From assembly GCF_025558425.1 (NCBI RefSeq), contig NZ_CP094718.1:620001-684000 (forward strand): a stretch of DNA of 64,000 nucleotides, written 5' to 3'. Positions 39,398 through 48,464 of this stretch are shown piece after piece (positions within the stretch are counted from its first letter, which is position 1; each line of letters opens with the position of its first letter). Origin of the DNA: Staphylococcus sp. IVB6240. Lineage in GTDB: Bacteria > Bacillota > Bacilli > Staphylococcales > Staphylococcaceae. The translations under genes were made by a program, and so were the position numbers. The notes under the pieces were generated by a model that saw nothing but the letters and a program-made list of their open reading frames with translations, ran no database searches and had not been told where the DNA came from.

Positions 39398-39486
39398 CGG
39401 AAACGGAGGGATTTGAACCCTCGCGCCGCTTTCGCGACCTACACCCTTAGCAGGGGCGCCTCTTCAGCCAACTTGAGTACGTTTCC
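39398..39486 (-). tRNA. tRNA-Ser (GCU)
   Basis: Reverse strand 89 bases with the acceptor stem GGAAACG/CGTTTCC, a long variable arm (GGTCGCGAAAGCGGC) typical of serine tRNA, and GGTTCAAATCC in the T arm. The anticodon loop CTGCTAA gives anticodon GCU (codons AGC/AGU). CCA is not encoded. Transcribed with tRNA-Asn just upstream. Confidence 0.95.
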
Positions 39487-39487
39487 A

Positions 39488-39562
39488 TGGCTCCACAGGT
39501 AGGACTCGAACCTACGACCGATCGGTTAACAGCCGATAGCTCTACCACTGAGCTACTGTGGA
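39488..39562 (-). tRNA. tRNA-Asn (GUU)
   Basis: Reverse strand 75 bases with TCCACAG/CTGTGGA acceptor stem, D arm TAGCTCAGTGGTAGAGC, anticodon loop CTGTTAA (anticodon GUU), T arm GGTTCGAGTCC, discriminator G and an encoded CCA at 39488-39490. One base separates it from tRNA-Ser. Confidence 0.95.
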
Positions 39563-39592
39563 ATAATGTTAACTTTTCTTAACACAAATACT

Positions 39593-39620
39593 ATTATAAC
39601 AACATCATCAGATAAATCAA
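39593..39620 (-). promoter_or_regulatory. Promoter of the tRNA operon
   Basis: On the reverse strand, TTGATT (39620-39615) and TATAAT (39598-39593) with a 16-base spacer, about 30 bases upstream of tRNA-Asn. Confidence 0.7.
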
Positions 39621-39743
39621 GAGATTAAGTAAAAAAGTTAACAGAACATTTACACTATCGAAGTATATATTCTGTTAACTTTACTGTTTTGCACACCTGT
39701 TTTGTATTTATATAATTCCAAAACAAGGTTATCAATGTAAAAG

Positions 39744-39810
39744 TCGCAGTTAGGAATTGAACAGAATTAGAGTAATGAGAATAATTGACTTTGATGTTAT
39801 CGAATTTTGT
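39744..39810. repeat. Palindromic repeat, degenerate copy C
   Basis: TTAGGAATTGAACAGAATTAGAGTAATGAG followed by ATTGACTTTGATGTTATCGAATTTTG in broken form resembles the first two thirds of copies A and B. The right arm is missing. Confidence 0.4.
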
Positions 39811-40114
39811 GTAGTAGTTGATTGATACGAGTCTATATCTTTTGTGGCTTTCATATATTTATTCAACTATATAGGGCGCTACATTACAATAAAAAACTTC
39901 ACATCTTTTTGATTACGCTCAAGTCTGATAAAAGTCTTACTACTTAAACACTGACAGTCAGCTTCTCTCCTTGCCATTTAATATGCCTCAGCCTTGATAA
40001 AGCACTAGGATAGTCATTTTAAAAATTGATATAGCTATTTTAAGTTTAAATACAATTATACAGAATATGACAAAAAGACTTTCTGAGAAGAGGGAAAGAA
40101 TATAAGGAAAATCA

Positions 40115-40752
40115 CTAGTAATTTTTAAATGGAGGATCTTCTGCGATCTTTGGATGATAATAATGTTGTTCGGAGTTTAATGTGAGGCGAATGTCTCTAA
40201 GCGTATGAACAAAGTCTCTGACGATATTTATTAATTCTTCATGTTGTGTTTCATTATATTTTTTTACAAGCTCGCCAGCTTTTATTTCTTGACGGAGTAA
40301 TTTATAAGCGAGATAAATACCATTTTGATATTGGTGTAGTAAGGTATATTTTGAAACATTGACAATTAGGCTTTGACCACCATGTAAATGCACTTTACTT
40401 TTGCCGGTTTTATAATGTTCAATCCTGCGAATATAATCAACGTTGATCCAACAATTTTCTTGAATGCGATCTGAGTGTGAGGAGAAAAAGGTAATAGGAC
40501 TTGAATCTGGGAGAAAAAAGGGTGGTTTGCTTGTAATGCCAGTTAGAGTTTTGACTTCGCCTTTAATGTGAGTGTAAGTATTGTAACGGTAGCGACAGGC
40601 CATTTCTATATAGCGGAGAGGACGTACGTTCTTCGTTTTCCATTACTGTAGAGGAGTTCGGTTCGCGTATAAGTGCCTTCTGATCCACTAATTGGCCGAA
40701 TGACCATTACATTTGGATCAATAGAAAAATTGGTTTGACTTTGTTGATGCAT
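40115..40752 (-). pseudogene. comK: Competence transcription factor ComK, frameshifted
   Basis: ComK turns on DNA-uptake genes. Starting at the ATG at 40752 (AAAGGATG upstream) the frame reads MHQQSQTNFSIDPNVMVIRP and stops at YVLSAI; in the next frame, from about 40613, it resumes with YIEMACRYRYNTYTHIKGEV and continues through GITSKPPFF and ENCWINVDYI, which match the ComK core, to a stop at 40115. Adding one base in the GCGGA stretch at about 40613-40616 restores about 212 residues. Either natural decay or a sequence error. Confidence 0.75.
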
Positions 40753-40972
40753 AAGATATCATCCTTTCAGAATTGTTATCTCTTTATATAAAATTAATTA
40801 TAAAACGCAATGTAAGATTGTCAATAAAGAAGTCTGAAAATTGTGCATAAGAATATAAAAGTTTATTGTTTTTAAACTTTAAAAAATTCAGAAAATTCAT
40901 TGCAATTTAAGTTTGATTTCGGTATACTGTGTATTATCAAAAATAAACAACCAGTCAGAGGGGGAGAACATC

Positions 40973-41182
40973 ATGAAACATAAAACAGATGTGAAGCAAC
41001 AGTTATCTGTCAATCCAATGGTCGCAGTCAATCGATTAGGCGCAGAATTAGTCATCGAGGCGGCATTAAAACGTCATAGAAAAGCAGAATTAGAACAACT
41101 TATTGATACAGCATTAATCAATAAAAATAAAGAGGCTTTCATGACTTATACGAAAGAATTTAATCAGTTGGAGGCACAATAA
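40973..41182 (+). CDS. IDEAL-domain protein
   Basis: 69 residues, cytoplasmic. The C-terminal LIDTALINKNKEAFMTYTKEF fits the short IDEAL domain, which is found in small Firmicutes proteins of unknown role. A strong ribosome binding site (GAGGGGGAG at 40958-40966) sets the ATG at 40973. It lies beside comK, divergently transcribed, the arrangement seen in S. aureus. Confidence 0.7.
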   Translation: MKHKTDVKQQLSVNPMVAVNRLGAELVIEAALKRHRKAELEQLIDTALINKNKEAFMTYTKEFNQLEAQ

Positions 41183-41222
41183 ATTGTCTAACGAGATGTG
41201 TCTTTTTTTCATACTTAAATAG

Positions 41223-41267
41223 ACAGGACAACTCACCGTCATACGATGAATTGTCCTGTTATTTTTA
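41223..41267. terminator. Terminator between the IDEAL gene and lplA
   Basis: ACAGGACAA/TTGTCCTGT, a 9-bp stem, followed by TATTTTTA on the forward strand. It lies between convergent genes. Confidence 0.65.
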
Positions 41268-41270
41268 TAT

Positions 41271-42263
41271 TTATACCATTAAATCAATCAGCTCATCTTT
41301 AGGAATGGCACCGAAGTAATTATGGAAGTCATAGTCGTTTAATGCTTCATGAATGGCTTGTTTTTGATGTGTAACACCTTCAAGTGCACGTTCTAATTCT
41401 TCAACATTCCCTTCACCAAAGAAGTCTCCGAAGATTTTAGCATGTTCAATTTGTCCTTTTTTCACATCTAGCTTGATTTGGACAAATCCTTTTTCAAACT
41501 TATGCTCACGTTCAAAGTTATATTTTGGGTTTTTACCGTAGTTCCAATCCCAAGTACGGTATTTTTCATCCGCTAATTTTTCAATGTTTTTCCAATCCTC
41601 ATCACTTAACGGATATGTTTCAACATCTGACTCACCAAATAATTGTTTTAAAATAATTGATTTGAATGTTTCAATATCAATTGGCTCATCTAAAAATTCT
41701 ACGATGTTTGCGACACGTTTACGAACAGATTTAACCCCTTTTGATTGGATTTTAGCAGGGTTAACTTTTAAAGCATTTTGTACTTCGTCTAACTCACTAT
41801 TTAACATCAACGTACCATGGCTAAACATACGATCTTTTACTTTTACCATCGCATTACCAGAAATTTTTGCTTGTCCAACTTGAATGTCGTTTCTTCCAGT
41901 CATTTCAGCGTCTACACCCATTTTATTTAATGCATCAACAATAGGTTGTGTGAATTTTTTGAAGTTGTGGAAACTTTGACCATCATCTTTTGTAATAAAG
42001 TTGAAGTTAAGGTTACCAAAATCATGATAAACAGCGCCACCACCAGATATACGACGGACAACATCAATATGATGCTCATCGATATAAGTTTGATGAACTT
42101 CTTCAATTGTGTTTTGGTTTTTTCCTACAATGATAGAAGGTCTGTTAATATAGAATAAGAAATAACTTTCGTCATCATCCATTGGGACGTTTTTCAATAC
42201 ATATTCTTCCATAGCAAGGTTTAATGTTGGATCTGTATTGTTGTTATTACTAATAAATTTCAT
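41271..42263 (-). CDS. lplA: Lipoate--protein ligase
   Basis: 330 residues, LplA type. RRISGGGAVYHDFGNLNFNF is the lipoate/ATP binding motif and the accessory C-terminal domain is present. It attaches free lipoic acid to carrier proteins such as GcvH or E2 subunits. Staphylococci have two or three ligases; LplA1 is the likely match by place. The start has AGGAGAATTC upstream. Its promoter faces the DUF2187 gene. Confidence 0.9.
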   Translation of the reverse strand: MKFISNNNNTDPTLNLAMEEYVLKNVPMDDDESYFLFYINRPSIIVGKNQNTIEEVHQTYIDEHHIDVVRRISGGGAVYHDFGNLNFNFITKDDGQSFHNFKKFTQPIVDALNKMGVDAEMTGRNDIQVGQAKISGNAMVKVKDRMFSHGTLMLNSELDEVQNALKVNPAKIQSKGVKSVRKRVANIVEFLDEPIDIETFKSIILKQLFGESDVETYPLSDEDWKNIEKLADEKYRTWDWNYGKNPKYNFEREHKFEKGFVQIKLDVKKGQIEHAKIFGDFFGEGNVEELERALEGVTHQKQAIHEALNDYDFHNYFGAIPKDELIDLMV

Positions 42264-42454
42264 CGTCTGAATTCTCCTTTATACCCAATATGCCCTTAAA
42301 TATAGTTATGCACCATTTTCGAACTTTTTTCCAATAATTGAACTTTAATTTGAGGGATTATATGGATAAATAACAAAATATGGAGGAAATAGTTTATTTA
42401 AGAACTAAACTTTAGTACAATATAGGCTAGTTAATTTCTAAGGGGGCGAATGTG

Positions 42455-42640
42455 ATGACAATAGCAGAAGTAGGCGATATTGTAGAATTTCACGATGGTC
42501 TGAAAGGGAAAGTTGAAAAAATTAATGATAACTCTGTCATTGTTGACTTAACAATTATGGATAACTTTGCAACACTAGACTTACCTGAGAAAACAGTCAT
42601 CAATCACAAGCGTTATAAAATTGTAGAGCAAAAAGGATAA
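42455..42640 (+). CDS. DUF2187 (YkvS-like) small protein
   Basis: About 61 residues, an SH3-like beta fold: VGDIVEFHDGLKGKVEKINDN resembles KOW-type segments. Function unknown; found across Bacilli. AGGGGGCG lies upstream, and the ATG at 42455 is preferred over the GTG at 42452. It is followed at 6 bases by the CPBP-like gene. Confidence 0.75.
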   Translation: MTIAEVGDIVEFHDGLKGKVEKINDNSVIVDLTIMDNFATLDLPEKTVINHKRYKIVEQKG

Positions 42641-42646
42641 GGTATT

Positions 42647-43249
42647 ATGAAAACTATTAACAAGCCGCTACTATGGTTTATTTTAAGTTTTATCGCTTTC
42701 CACATGATTTTAATGATAATGTGGGGAAAACATAATGTTTATTGGCAACTTTACACTGGTATTATGCTTATTGCAGGAATTAGTTATGTTTTTTATCAAC
42801 GTGATATTACTTCAAAGAGACTACTTACATCTATAGGAATTGGACTTATAGCAGGTGTCATACTCGTACTCATCCAAGTCGTATTCTCTCTCATCACGAA
42901 AGATTTAACTTATATGTCTTTGATTAGGCAGTTATCACGTACGGGTGTTTACTTTAAATGGCAAATGCTTGTTACACTGTTGTTTGTCATGCCATGCCAT
43001 GAACTTTATCTAAGATCTATTCTTCATAAGGAGTTAGATAGAAAATTTCATCATGCATGGATCAGTATTTTAATTTGTGCAGTTGTATCTAGTACGTTCT
43101 TTATATATTTAGATCGTTGGTGGATCGTTGTATTTATTTTTGTATGTCAGCTTGTCTTAGGTATGAGTTATGCTTACACAAGACGTATTGCAACGACAAC
43201 AGTTGCACAAATTGTAGCGGTCGTTATTTTATTAATATTTCATGGATAA
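42647..43249 (+). CDS. CPBP-family membrane protein with degenerate active site
   Basis: 200 residues with about six membrane segments, like CAAX-protease/bacteriocin-processing (CPBP, ABI) proteins. The first motif EExxxR is replaced by HELYLR (VMPCHELYLRSILHKEL), so one catalytic Glu is His, and the later FxxxH is not clear (STFFIYLDRWW). A proteolytic role is doubtful. Cotranscribed with the DUF2187 gene at 6 bases. Confidence 0.7.
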   Translation: MKTINKPLLWFILSFIAFHMILMIMWGKHNVYWQLYTGIMLIAGISYVFYQRDITSKRLLTSIGIGLIAGVILVLIQVVFSLITKDLTYMSLIRQLSRTGVYFKWQMLVTLLFVMPCHELYLRSILHKELDRKFHHAWISILICAVVSSTFFIYLDRWWIVVFIFVCQLVLGMSYAYTRRIATTTVAQIVAVVILLIFHG

Positions 43250-43258
43250 TCGGGCCAC

Positions 43259-43297
43259 GCATCCTCAACACTATCATATGATGGGTGTTGAGGATGC
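43259..43297. repeat. Perfect 13-bp inverted repeat
   Basis: GCATCCTCAACAC pairs with GTGTTGAGGATGC around a 13-base loop that contains ATCATATGAT, itself a palindrome. There is no T run directly after, so an ordinary terminator is not certain. It lies between two convergent genes. Confidence 0.7.
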
Positions 43298-43390
43298 AGG
43301 TCAGGGCTTTACTTTATCTTTAAGGTAAACGTGCAGGTATTTGAATCGATATCAGATCAAATATCTGCACTTTTTACGTTCATTCAAGTG

Positions 43391-43801
43391 TTAATCAATG
43401 CGATAGATTTGATGGAGAGGGATCGATACTTGCGTTGTTTTTTGTTTGTTTGTCATAGTGAGTGTTCTGTTTTGTGAATGAATACTTAAAATATAACCTT
43501 TAAGCGTATGTATTTCTCCATCAGACCAGTATTGTAATGTTCCAAGTGTCTGTGTAGATAATTTTAGATGCAGCATGTAATTTAGTTCATATAGTTGGTC
43601 TTCGCTCAAAACAGGTTGAGCTTGTTTGTTTTGTGTTTGCTCAGCTTGTTTTAAGCGTTCAAATTGTTCAGGTAAAGTAGCAAAAGGGGCCCATTTTACA
43701 ATGCCACGTCCTTTAGGGATATTTGTTTTTAAATATTCTCTAGGTATTTTGTGATAGTCTGTCTCTTGTTGATATTGTAAGGGTAAACTTTTATCATTCA
43801 T
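43391..43801 (-). CDS. YolD-like protein under SOS control
   Basis: About 136 residues. The N-terminal IPKGRGIVKWAPFATLPEQ is the YolD-family signature. In Bacillus and Staphylococcus YolD-like genes usually lie next to Y-family DNA polymerases (UvrX/UmuC-like). Here no polymerase gene is adjacent. The start at 43801 is set by GAGGTG 7-12 bases upstream. Two LexA-type boxes are found in the promoter (see 43826 and 43856), which fits a DNA-damage role. Confidence 0.75.
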   Translation of the reverse strand: MNDKSLPLQYQQETDYHKIPREYLKTNIPKGRGIVKWAPFATLPEQFERLKQAEQTQNKQAQPVLSEDQLYELNYMLHLKLSTQTLGTLQYWSDGEIHTLKGYILSIHSQNRTLTMTNKQKTTQVSIPLHQIYRID

Positions 43802-43825
43802 CATCATCACCTCATAAACCATTAT

Positions 43826-43839
43826 AGAACATATGTTCT
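43826..43839 (-). promoter_or_regulatory. LexA (SOS) box 1 of the YolD-like gene
   Basis: AGAACATATGTTCT is a perfect palindrome that contains GAAC-N4-GTTC, the core of the Gram-positive LexA operator. TATAAT for the reverse-strand gene abuts it at 43826-43821, so LexA bound here would block the promoter. Confidence 0.8.
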
Positions 43840-43855
43840 TTTTTTATGAAGTTAT

Positions 43856-43869
43856 AGAACGTATATTCT
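43856..43869 (-). promoter_or_regulatory. LexA (SOS) box 2 of the YolD-like gene
   Basis: AGAACGTATATTCT, one base off the GAAC-N4-GTTC consensus, 30 bases upstream of box 1, three helical turns away. Confidence 0.65.
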
Positions 43870-43952
43870 ATTCGCGGAAGACAATTATTTTCAAAAAGAG
43901 TACGAATTAAGCTACAATAAAATTATATTTATGAGAATGGAGTTGTAAGTGG

Positions 43953-44516
43953 ATGATTCGGCAAGCTGAAGAAAGAGATATACATGCCATTGCACAATTG
44001 ACATATATTATTTGGAAAGATATGGAATTGGAAATTATCACACGCTATTCTAAAGAACAGGTGATTAAAGCGATTGAAGAGAGTACGGTCAAAGCACAAT
44101 ACCGAAACCATTTAGACCATGTACGCATTTATGAAATAGATGGACAGGTAGCTGGGATGATTATTGCATACCCTGGGCGTGATGAACAGGCCTATGAGTC
44201 GTCTTGGGAAACACTAGAAGCGGCAACAAGACTTCCATTGTCTACGATGACACCATTACCAGTTATGGAGGCGGATGTGACAGATACATATATTGAATCT
44301 GTTGCGACATTCCCAAAATATCGAGGACGTGGGGTGGCTAGCCAACTTTTGAAAGACTTACTGCAAAGTGACCCACATACAACTTGGAGTTTAAACTGTG
44401 ATTATGATAATGAAGCTGCCTTATATTTATATAAAAAGTTAGGCTTTGAAGTGAAGTCGCAAAAGAAACTTTATCATCATGATTACTACTATATGACATA
44501 TAGAGGCGAGGGTTAA
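43953..44516 (+). CDS. GNAT-family N-acetyltransferase
   Basis: 187 residues: MIRQAEERDIHAIAQL is the N-terminal GNAT strand, YRGRGVASQLLKDLL the acetyl-CoA loop (R-G-x-G-x-A) and NEAALYLYKKLGFEV the final motif. Substrate unknown. The stop is 3 bases before the ABC ATPase gene, so it is part of one operon with the FetAB-like pair. Confidence 0.88.
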   Translation: MIRQAEERDIHAIAQLTYIIWKDMELEIITRYSKEQVIKAIEESTVKAQYRNHLDHVRIYEIDGQVAGMIIAYPGRDEQAYESSWETLEAATRLPLSTMTPLPVMEADVTDTYIESVATFPKYRGRGVASQLLKDLLQSDPHTTWSLNCDYDNEAALYLYKKLGFEVKSQKKLYHHDYYYMTYRGEG

Positions 44517-44519
44517 TGG

Positions 44520-45170
44520 ATGTTAGAACTTAATCATGTCAGTTATACGATGGACGATCGGCCAATTATTAAAAACTTATCATTAACGGTAAATAAAGGT
44601 GAAGCTATTTCCATTACAGGGCCATCTGGAAGTGGGAAAAGTACACTTCTACGCTTGATTGGGGATTTGATTAGCCCGACTGAAGGGACGCTTACTTTTG
44701 ATAATCAAGCTTATGAAAATTATACACCCGAAGAATTGAGATTGCGCGTCAGTTATTTATCGCAAAGTATCGAATTATTTGGCGATACAGTTTCAGATAA
44801 TCTACGCTTTCCATCTATTGTTAGAAATGATGACTTTGATGAAGAGCGTGCACAAGTATTAATGAAAGCGGTAGGTCTGGAACATTATCAATTATCTGAT
44901 AGCGTGCATCGTATGTCAGGTGGTGAGAAGCAACGCGTGACGATAGCACGTCAGCTGATGTATCAGCCTGATATTTTATTGCTAGATGAAGCTACCAGTG
45001 CACTCGATCATCAGAATAGCATGCGCGTTGAAAAGTTAATATTTGATCTCGTTGCTCAAGGGATGACAGTGATGTGGATTACACATGATGATGAACAGAG
45101 TCATCGTTCTTTTGATCGTCAATTAATTATTAAAGATGGTGTGTTAGAGAAGGAGGTACATCTCACATGA
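44520..45170 (+). CDS. ABC transporter ATP-binding protein (FetA-like)
   Basis: 216 residues with Walker A GPSGSGKST, Q-loop SYLSQS, signature MSGGEKQR and Walker B LLLDEATS. It pairs with the permease next to it, a UPF0014 membrane protein; the E. coli homologues (FetA/FetB) export iron and resist oxidative stress. Substrate here is inferred from that similarity. The stop overlaps the permease start. Confidence 0.85.
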   Translation: MLELNHVSYTMDDRPIIKNLSLTVNKGEAISITGPSGSGKSTLLRLIGDLISPTEGTLTFDNQAYENYTPEELRLRVSYLSQSIELFGDTVSDNLRFPSIVRNDDFDEERAQVLMKAVGLEHYQLSDSVHRMSGGEKQRVTIARQLMYQPDILLLDEATSALDHQNSMRVEKLIFDLVAQGMTVMWITHDDEQSHRSFDRQLIIKDGVLEKEVHLT

Positions 45171-45928
45171 TGAGTACGACATCATTAGCTTTAACAGCAC
45201 TCTTGTTGTTAGTGCCTATTGTTATTTCATACAAAGAGCGATTATTTATTGAAAAGGACTTAATAATTGCAGCTGTGCGCGCTGTGATTCAGCTTGTAAT
45301 TATTGGATATATGTTAGAATTCGTATTCAAATTAGAAACGACTTGGATTGTTCTATTATTAATCCTCGTGATTATGATTAATGCTGCTGCAAATACAAGA
45401 AAACGTGCCTCGTCAGTGATGAAACATGTTTTTTGGATTTCTTTTGCAGCTATCATGTCAGGTGCTTTGATTTCTTTAGGAGGTGTGCTACTAACAGGTG
45501 CGATTAGTATGAAGCCCAATGAATTAATTCCAATTGCGGGTATGGTTGGTAGTAACGGGATGATTGCAATCAACTTAAGCTACCAAAATTTAGATCGTAT
45601 TTTTAGAAAAGAAACAGCAGCGATTGAAGCAAAGTTATCACTCGGTGCAGCACCACAACTAGCAGCTAAAGACGCCATTCGTGAAAGTATTAAAGTGGCG
45701 ATTGTGCCAACGATTGATTCTGTGAAAACATACGGACTTGTATCTATTCCAGGTATGATGACAGGACTTATTATTGCAGGTGTTCCCCCTTTAGAAGCGA
45801 TAAAATTCCAGTTAATGGTTGTGTTTATACATACGACAGCCACGATTATTTCAGCTTTTGTAGCGACCTATTTGAGTTATCGACAGTTCTTTAATCAACG
45901 TCACCAACTGATACAAATAGATGAATAA
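45167..45928 (+). CDS. UPF0014 membrane permease (FetB-like)
   Basis: 253 residues with about seven membrane segments. The family motif GAAPQLAAKDAIRESIKVAIVPTIDSVKTYGLVSIPGMMTG is present in order, from residue about 160. It is the membrane partner of the ATPase upstream, with a 4-base overlap. Probable metal or iron export. Confidence 0.85.
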   Translation: MMSTTSLALTALLLLVPIVISYKERLFIEKDLIIAAVRAVIQLVIIGYMLEFVFKLETTWIVLLLILVIMINAAANTRKRASSVMKHVFWISFAAIMSGALISLGGVLLTGAISMKPNELIPIAGMVGSNGMIAINLSYQNLDRIFRKETAAIEAKLSLGAAPQLAAKDAIRESIKVAIVPTIDSVKTYGLVSIPGMMTGLIIAGVPPLEAIKFQLMVVFIHTTATIISAFVATYLSYRQFFNQRHQLIQIDE

Positions 45929-45934
45929 TAATAA

Positions 45935-45981
45935 AAAAGAGAGGCAATTCCTGAAAATCATACAGGGATTGTCTCTCTTTT
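45935..45981. terminator. Bidirectional terminator between the FetB-like gene and menA
   Basis: AAAAGAGAGGCAATTCCTG pairs with CAGGGATTGTCTCTCTTTT (one wobble and one mismatch) between convergent genes. Confidence 0.85.
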
Positions 45982-45990
45982 GAATGAATA

Positions 45991-46929
45991 TTAGATACCA
46001 CCAAGTAATGCACTTATGTAGATACCGAGTGCGTATAATAAACCAAAGAATGTATTGGTTTTACCCGCGGCAGCCATAGCAGGCATCATTGTTTGTGGTG
46101 TATCATTTTTACTAAAGCGGCGATATACCTTCACAGGCATTGGAAAACTGAATAAAACAAGTAAATAGAATAGTGAACCGCCATCTTTGAAAAATGCTGT
46201 AAAAATAACAAATAAATAAGCAAAAATATAACATGCTGCTAAGAAATAGAGTGACCCTTGTTTACCTAAAAGTATTGGTAAAGTACGTCGACCACTTTGT
46301 GCATCTTTGACTCTGTCGCGGATATTGTTCGCCATATTGATTAATCCGATTGTAATGACGATTGGAATACTAATCCAAACAGCATAACCTTGTACATTGC
46401 CTGTTTGAATATAGAAAGCGATTAGTACAATAAACATACCCATAAATATGCCAGAGAATAGTTCGCCTAGTGGAGTCCAAGAGATCGGGAAAGGACCGCC
46501 TGTATAAAGATAGCCTACTGCCATACAAAGAATACCGACTGGAATGAGCCAGAACGATGTTTGTGCGGCTAGGAAAAGTCCGAATAAAGCGGCAACGACA
46601 TAAAAGGCAATAGCTAAGTTGAAAATGGATTGTGGTGTCATGCCATATCGAACAATCGCACCACCAATACCCACGGATTCGTGATCATCTAAGCCCTTTT
46701 TATAGTCGTAATACTCATTGAACATATTGGTTGCAGCTTGGATGAGTAAGCAAGCCAATAACATAGCAATGAGTCGTCCGAGTGAGAGATGGTCTGTACT
46801 CCCCAACATAAAAAGCTTTGCAGTTGCTGTCCCTACTAAAACGGGAACAACAGAAGCAGTTAATGTGTGTGGACGCATCAATTGCCAATATTTGTGAAAA
46901 GATGAATGTTGCTTAAATTGCGTGCCCAT
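45991..46929 (-). CDS. menA: MenA, 1,4-dihydroxy-2-naphthoate polyprenyltransferase
   Basis: 312 residues, UbiA family, with about nine membrane segments. The Mg2+-binding NMFNEYYDYKKGLDD (N/DxxxD) and NNIRDRVKDAQSGRRT motifs are present. It joins the polyprenyl tail to dihydroxynaphthoate in the membrane. It is divergent from the menF-D-H-B cluster, the same as in S. aureus. Confidence 0.93.
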   Translation of the reverse strand: MGTQFKQHSSFHKYWQLMRPHTLTASVVPVLVGTATAKLFMLGSTDHLSLGRLIAMLLACLLIQAATNMFNEYYDYKKGLDDHESVGIGGAIVRYGMTPQSIFNLAIAFYVVAALFGLFLAAQTSFWLIPVGILCMAVGYLYTGGPFPISWTPLGELFSGIFMGMFIVLIAFYIQTGNVQGYAVWISIPIVITIGLINMANNIRDRVKDAQSGRRTLPILLGKQGSLYFLAACYIFAYLFVIFTAFFKDGGSLFYLLVLFSFPMPVKVYRRFSKNDTPQTMMPAMAAAGKTNTFFGLLYALGIYISALLGGI

Positions 46930-47108
46930 ATAGATTAAAACCTCGATTATTAGTATTTATGATACAGAATTAGTATAGAAAATATTACATTTTAAATCAA
47001 TGCCAAACTTTTATGTTTCAAGTTCTTACGCACACAATACGGCATAAAAATGTTAAAATAAAATGATGAAAAAAATTAGATGATTATGATGAAAGAAGTG
47101 AGAAGAAG

Positions 47109-48464
47109 ATGACTGTTGACGCACGTGAACAGGCAATCAAGGATACAATCAAGCAAGCCAAACAACAATGGATATCAGTAGAAGTAAAATTATCCCATTC
47201 CATTGATTCAATTACATTGTTTGATGCGACAAAAGAGGCAGTAGGGAGTCGATTTTATTTTCGCTTAAACGATAATGAGACAGCTTACTTTGGATATCGC
47301 ATTGCGACTCAAATTAAGCGTGAACACTCAAATAAGCAAGCTGTTTTTAAAGAATGGCAAACATTAAGAGATCAAATTTTATTTGTAAATCCAGAAAGTG
47401 ATAAGCACCATTTAAGACTTTGTGGTGGATTCCAATTTTCTGAACAGCGCACAAGTGAAGAATGGCAAACGTTTGGCCAGAATCACTTTGTTTTACCAGA
47501 AGTGCTGATTTCTAATGTAGAGGGAGAAACATTTTTAACTTATACAGTAGAACGTGCGAAGTTCTCAATGACAGGGTTACAAGATTTAATTAAACAATTT
47601 GAATCACTAGCAGTTGTTAAAGATACTGTCGCATTGCCAGAAGTTGTTCAAATTGAAAATGTACAGCAGGACGAGTGGCAATCTTTAGTTGAACGCACTG
47701 TTGCACAATTAGCAGATGATGAAAAAATCGTTTTGTCACGACAACGAAAAATAAAATTTGCCTCACAGGTACATATCGATACAATTCTAAAAAATGCACT
47801 GCAAAATGAAAAAAATAGCTATTTATTTGTGATAGAGTCTGGAGATCATACATTTATTTCACAAACACCAGAACAACTATTCCGAGTTGAAAATGGCATG
47901 TTATCAACAAAGGCAGTTGCTGGTACATTGCATCGTACAGAGAATCCTGCAGATGATGAAAAACGACTGCAAGCATTTTTACAAGATCATAAAAACTTAG
48001 GTGAACATCAAATTGTTGTGAATAGTATCCTTGAAGATATACATCCTTTTGTTAAGGAAGCAACTTACGATACAACACCTAAAATATTAAAAAATGATCA
48101 TCTTTATCATTTATATACGGAAATAGGGGGACCACTTGAAGGGCACTCACATATGTCATTAATCGATGCCTTACATCCGACACCTGCATTAGGTGGATAT
48201 CCAAAAGCAATGGCAATGACTTATATTGATGAACATGAGTTTGCAGCACGTGGCTTATATGGTGCGCCTGTTGGTATGATTGATATTTATGATGATTGTG
48301 AATTTATTGTTGCGATTCGTTCGATGTTGTTAAATGACGATGAAGCGATACTTTATGCAGGTGCGGGGATTGTGAAAGAGTCAGATCCAGCTGCAGAGGT
48401 TGCGGAAACAGCCTTGAAATTCAGTCCAATGATGGGCGCTTTAGGAGTGACAGAAATTGGATAA
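47109..48464 (+). CDS. menF: MenF, isochorismate synthase
   Basis: 451 residues, chorismate-binding family. The C-terminal half has [26 protein letters not shown] and the final [15 protein letters not shown] motif with the Mg2+-binding Glu. It converts chorismate to isochorismate, the first menaquinone step. AGAAGTGAGAAGAAG provides the ribosome binding site. It overlaps menD by 8 bases. Confidence 0.93.
   Translation: MTVDAREQAIKDTIKQAKQQWISVEVKLSHSIDSITLFDATKEAVGSRFYFRLNDNETAYFGYRIATQIKREHSNKQAVFKEWQTLRDQILFVNPESDKHHLRLCGGFQFSEQRTSEEWQTFGQNHFVLPEVLISNVEGETFLTYTVERAKFSMTGLQDLIKQFESLAVVKDTVALPEVVQIENVQQDEWQSLVERTVAQLADDEKIVLSRQRKIKFASQVHIDTILKNALQNEKNSYLFVIESGDHTFISQTPEQLFRVENGMLSTKAVAGTLHRTENPADDEKRLQAFLQDHKNLGEHQIVVNSILEDIHPFVKEATYDTTPKILKNDHLYHLYTEIGGPLEGHSHMSLIDALHPTPALGGYPKAMAMTYIDEHEFAARGLYGAPVGMIDIYDDCEFIVAIRSMLLNDDEAILYAGAGIVKESDPAAEVAETALKFSPMMGALGVTEIG

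Larger units (their letters stand above)
39563..40114. other. Non-coding region between tRNA genes and comK
   Basis: About 550 AT-rich bases without an open frame of note. It contains the tRNA promoter near 39593-39620 and a degenerate third copy of the palindromic repeat at 39744-39810. The remainder, 39810-40114, holds nothing recognised. Confidence 0.5.
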
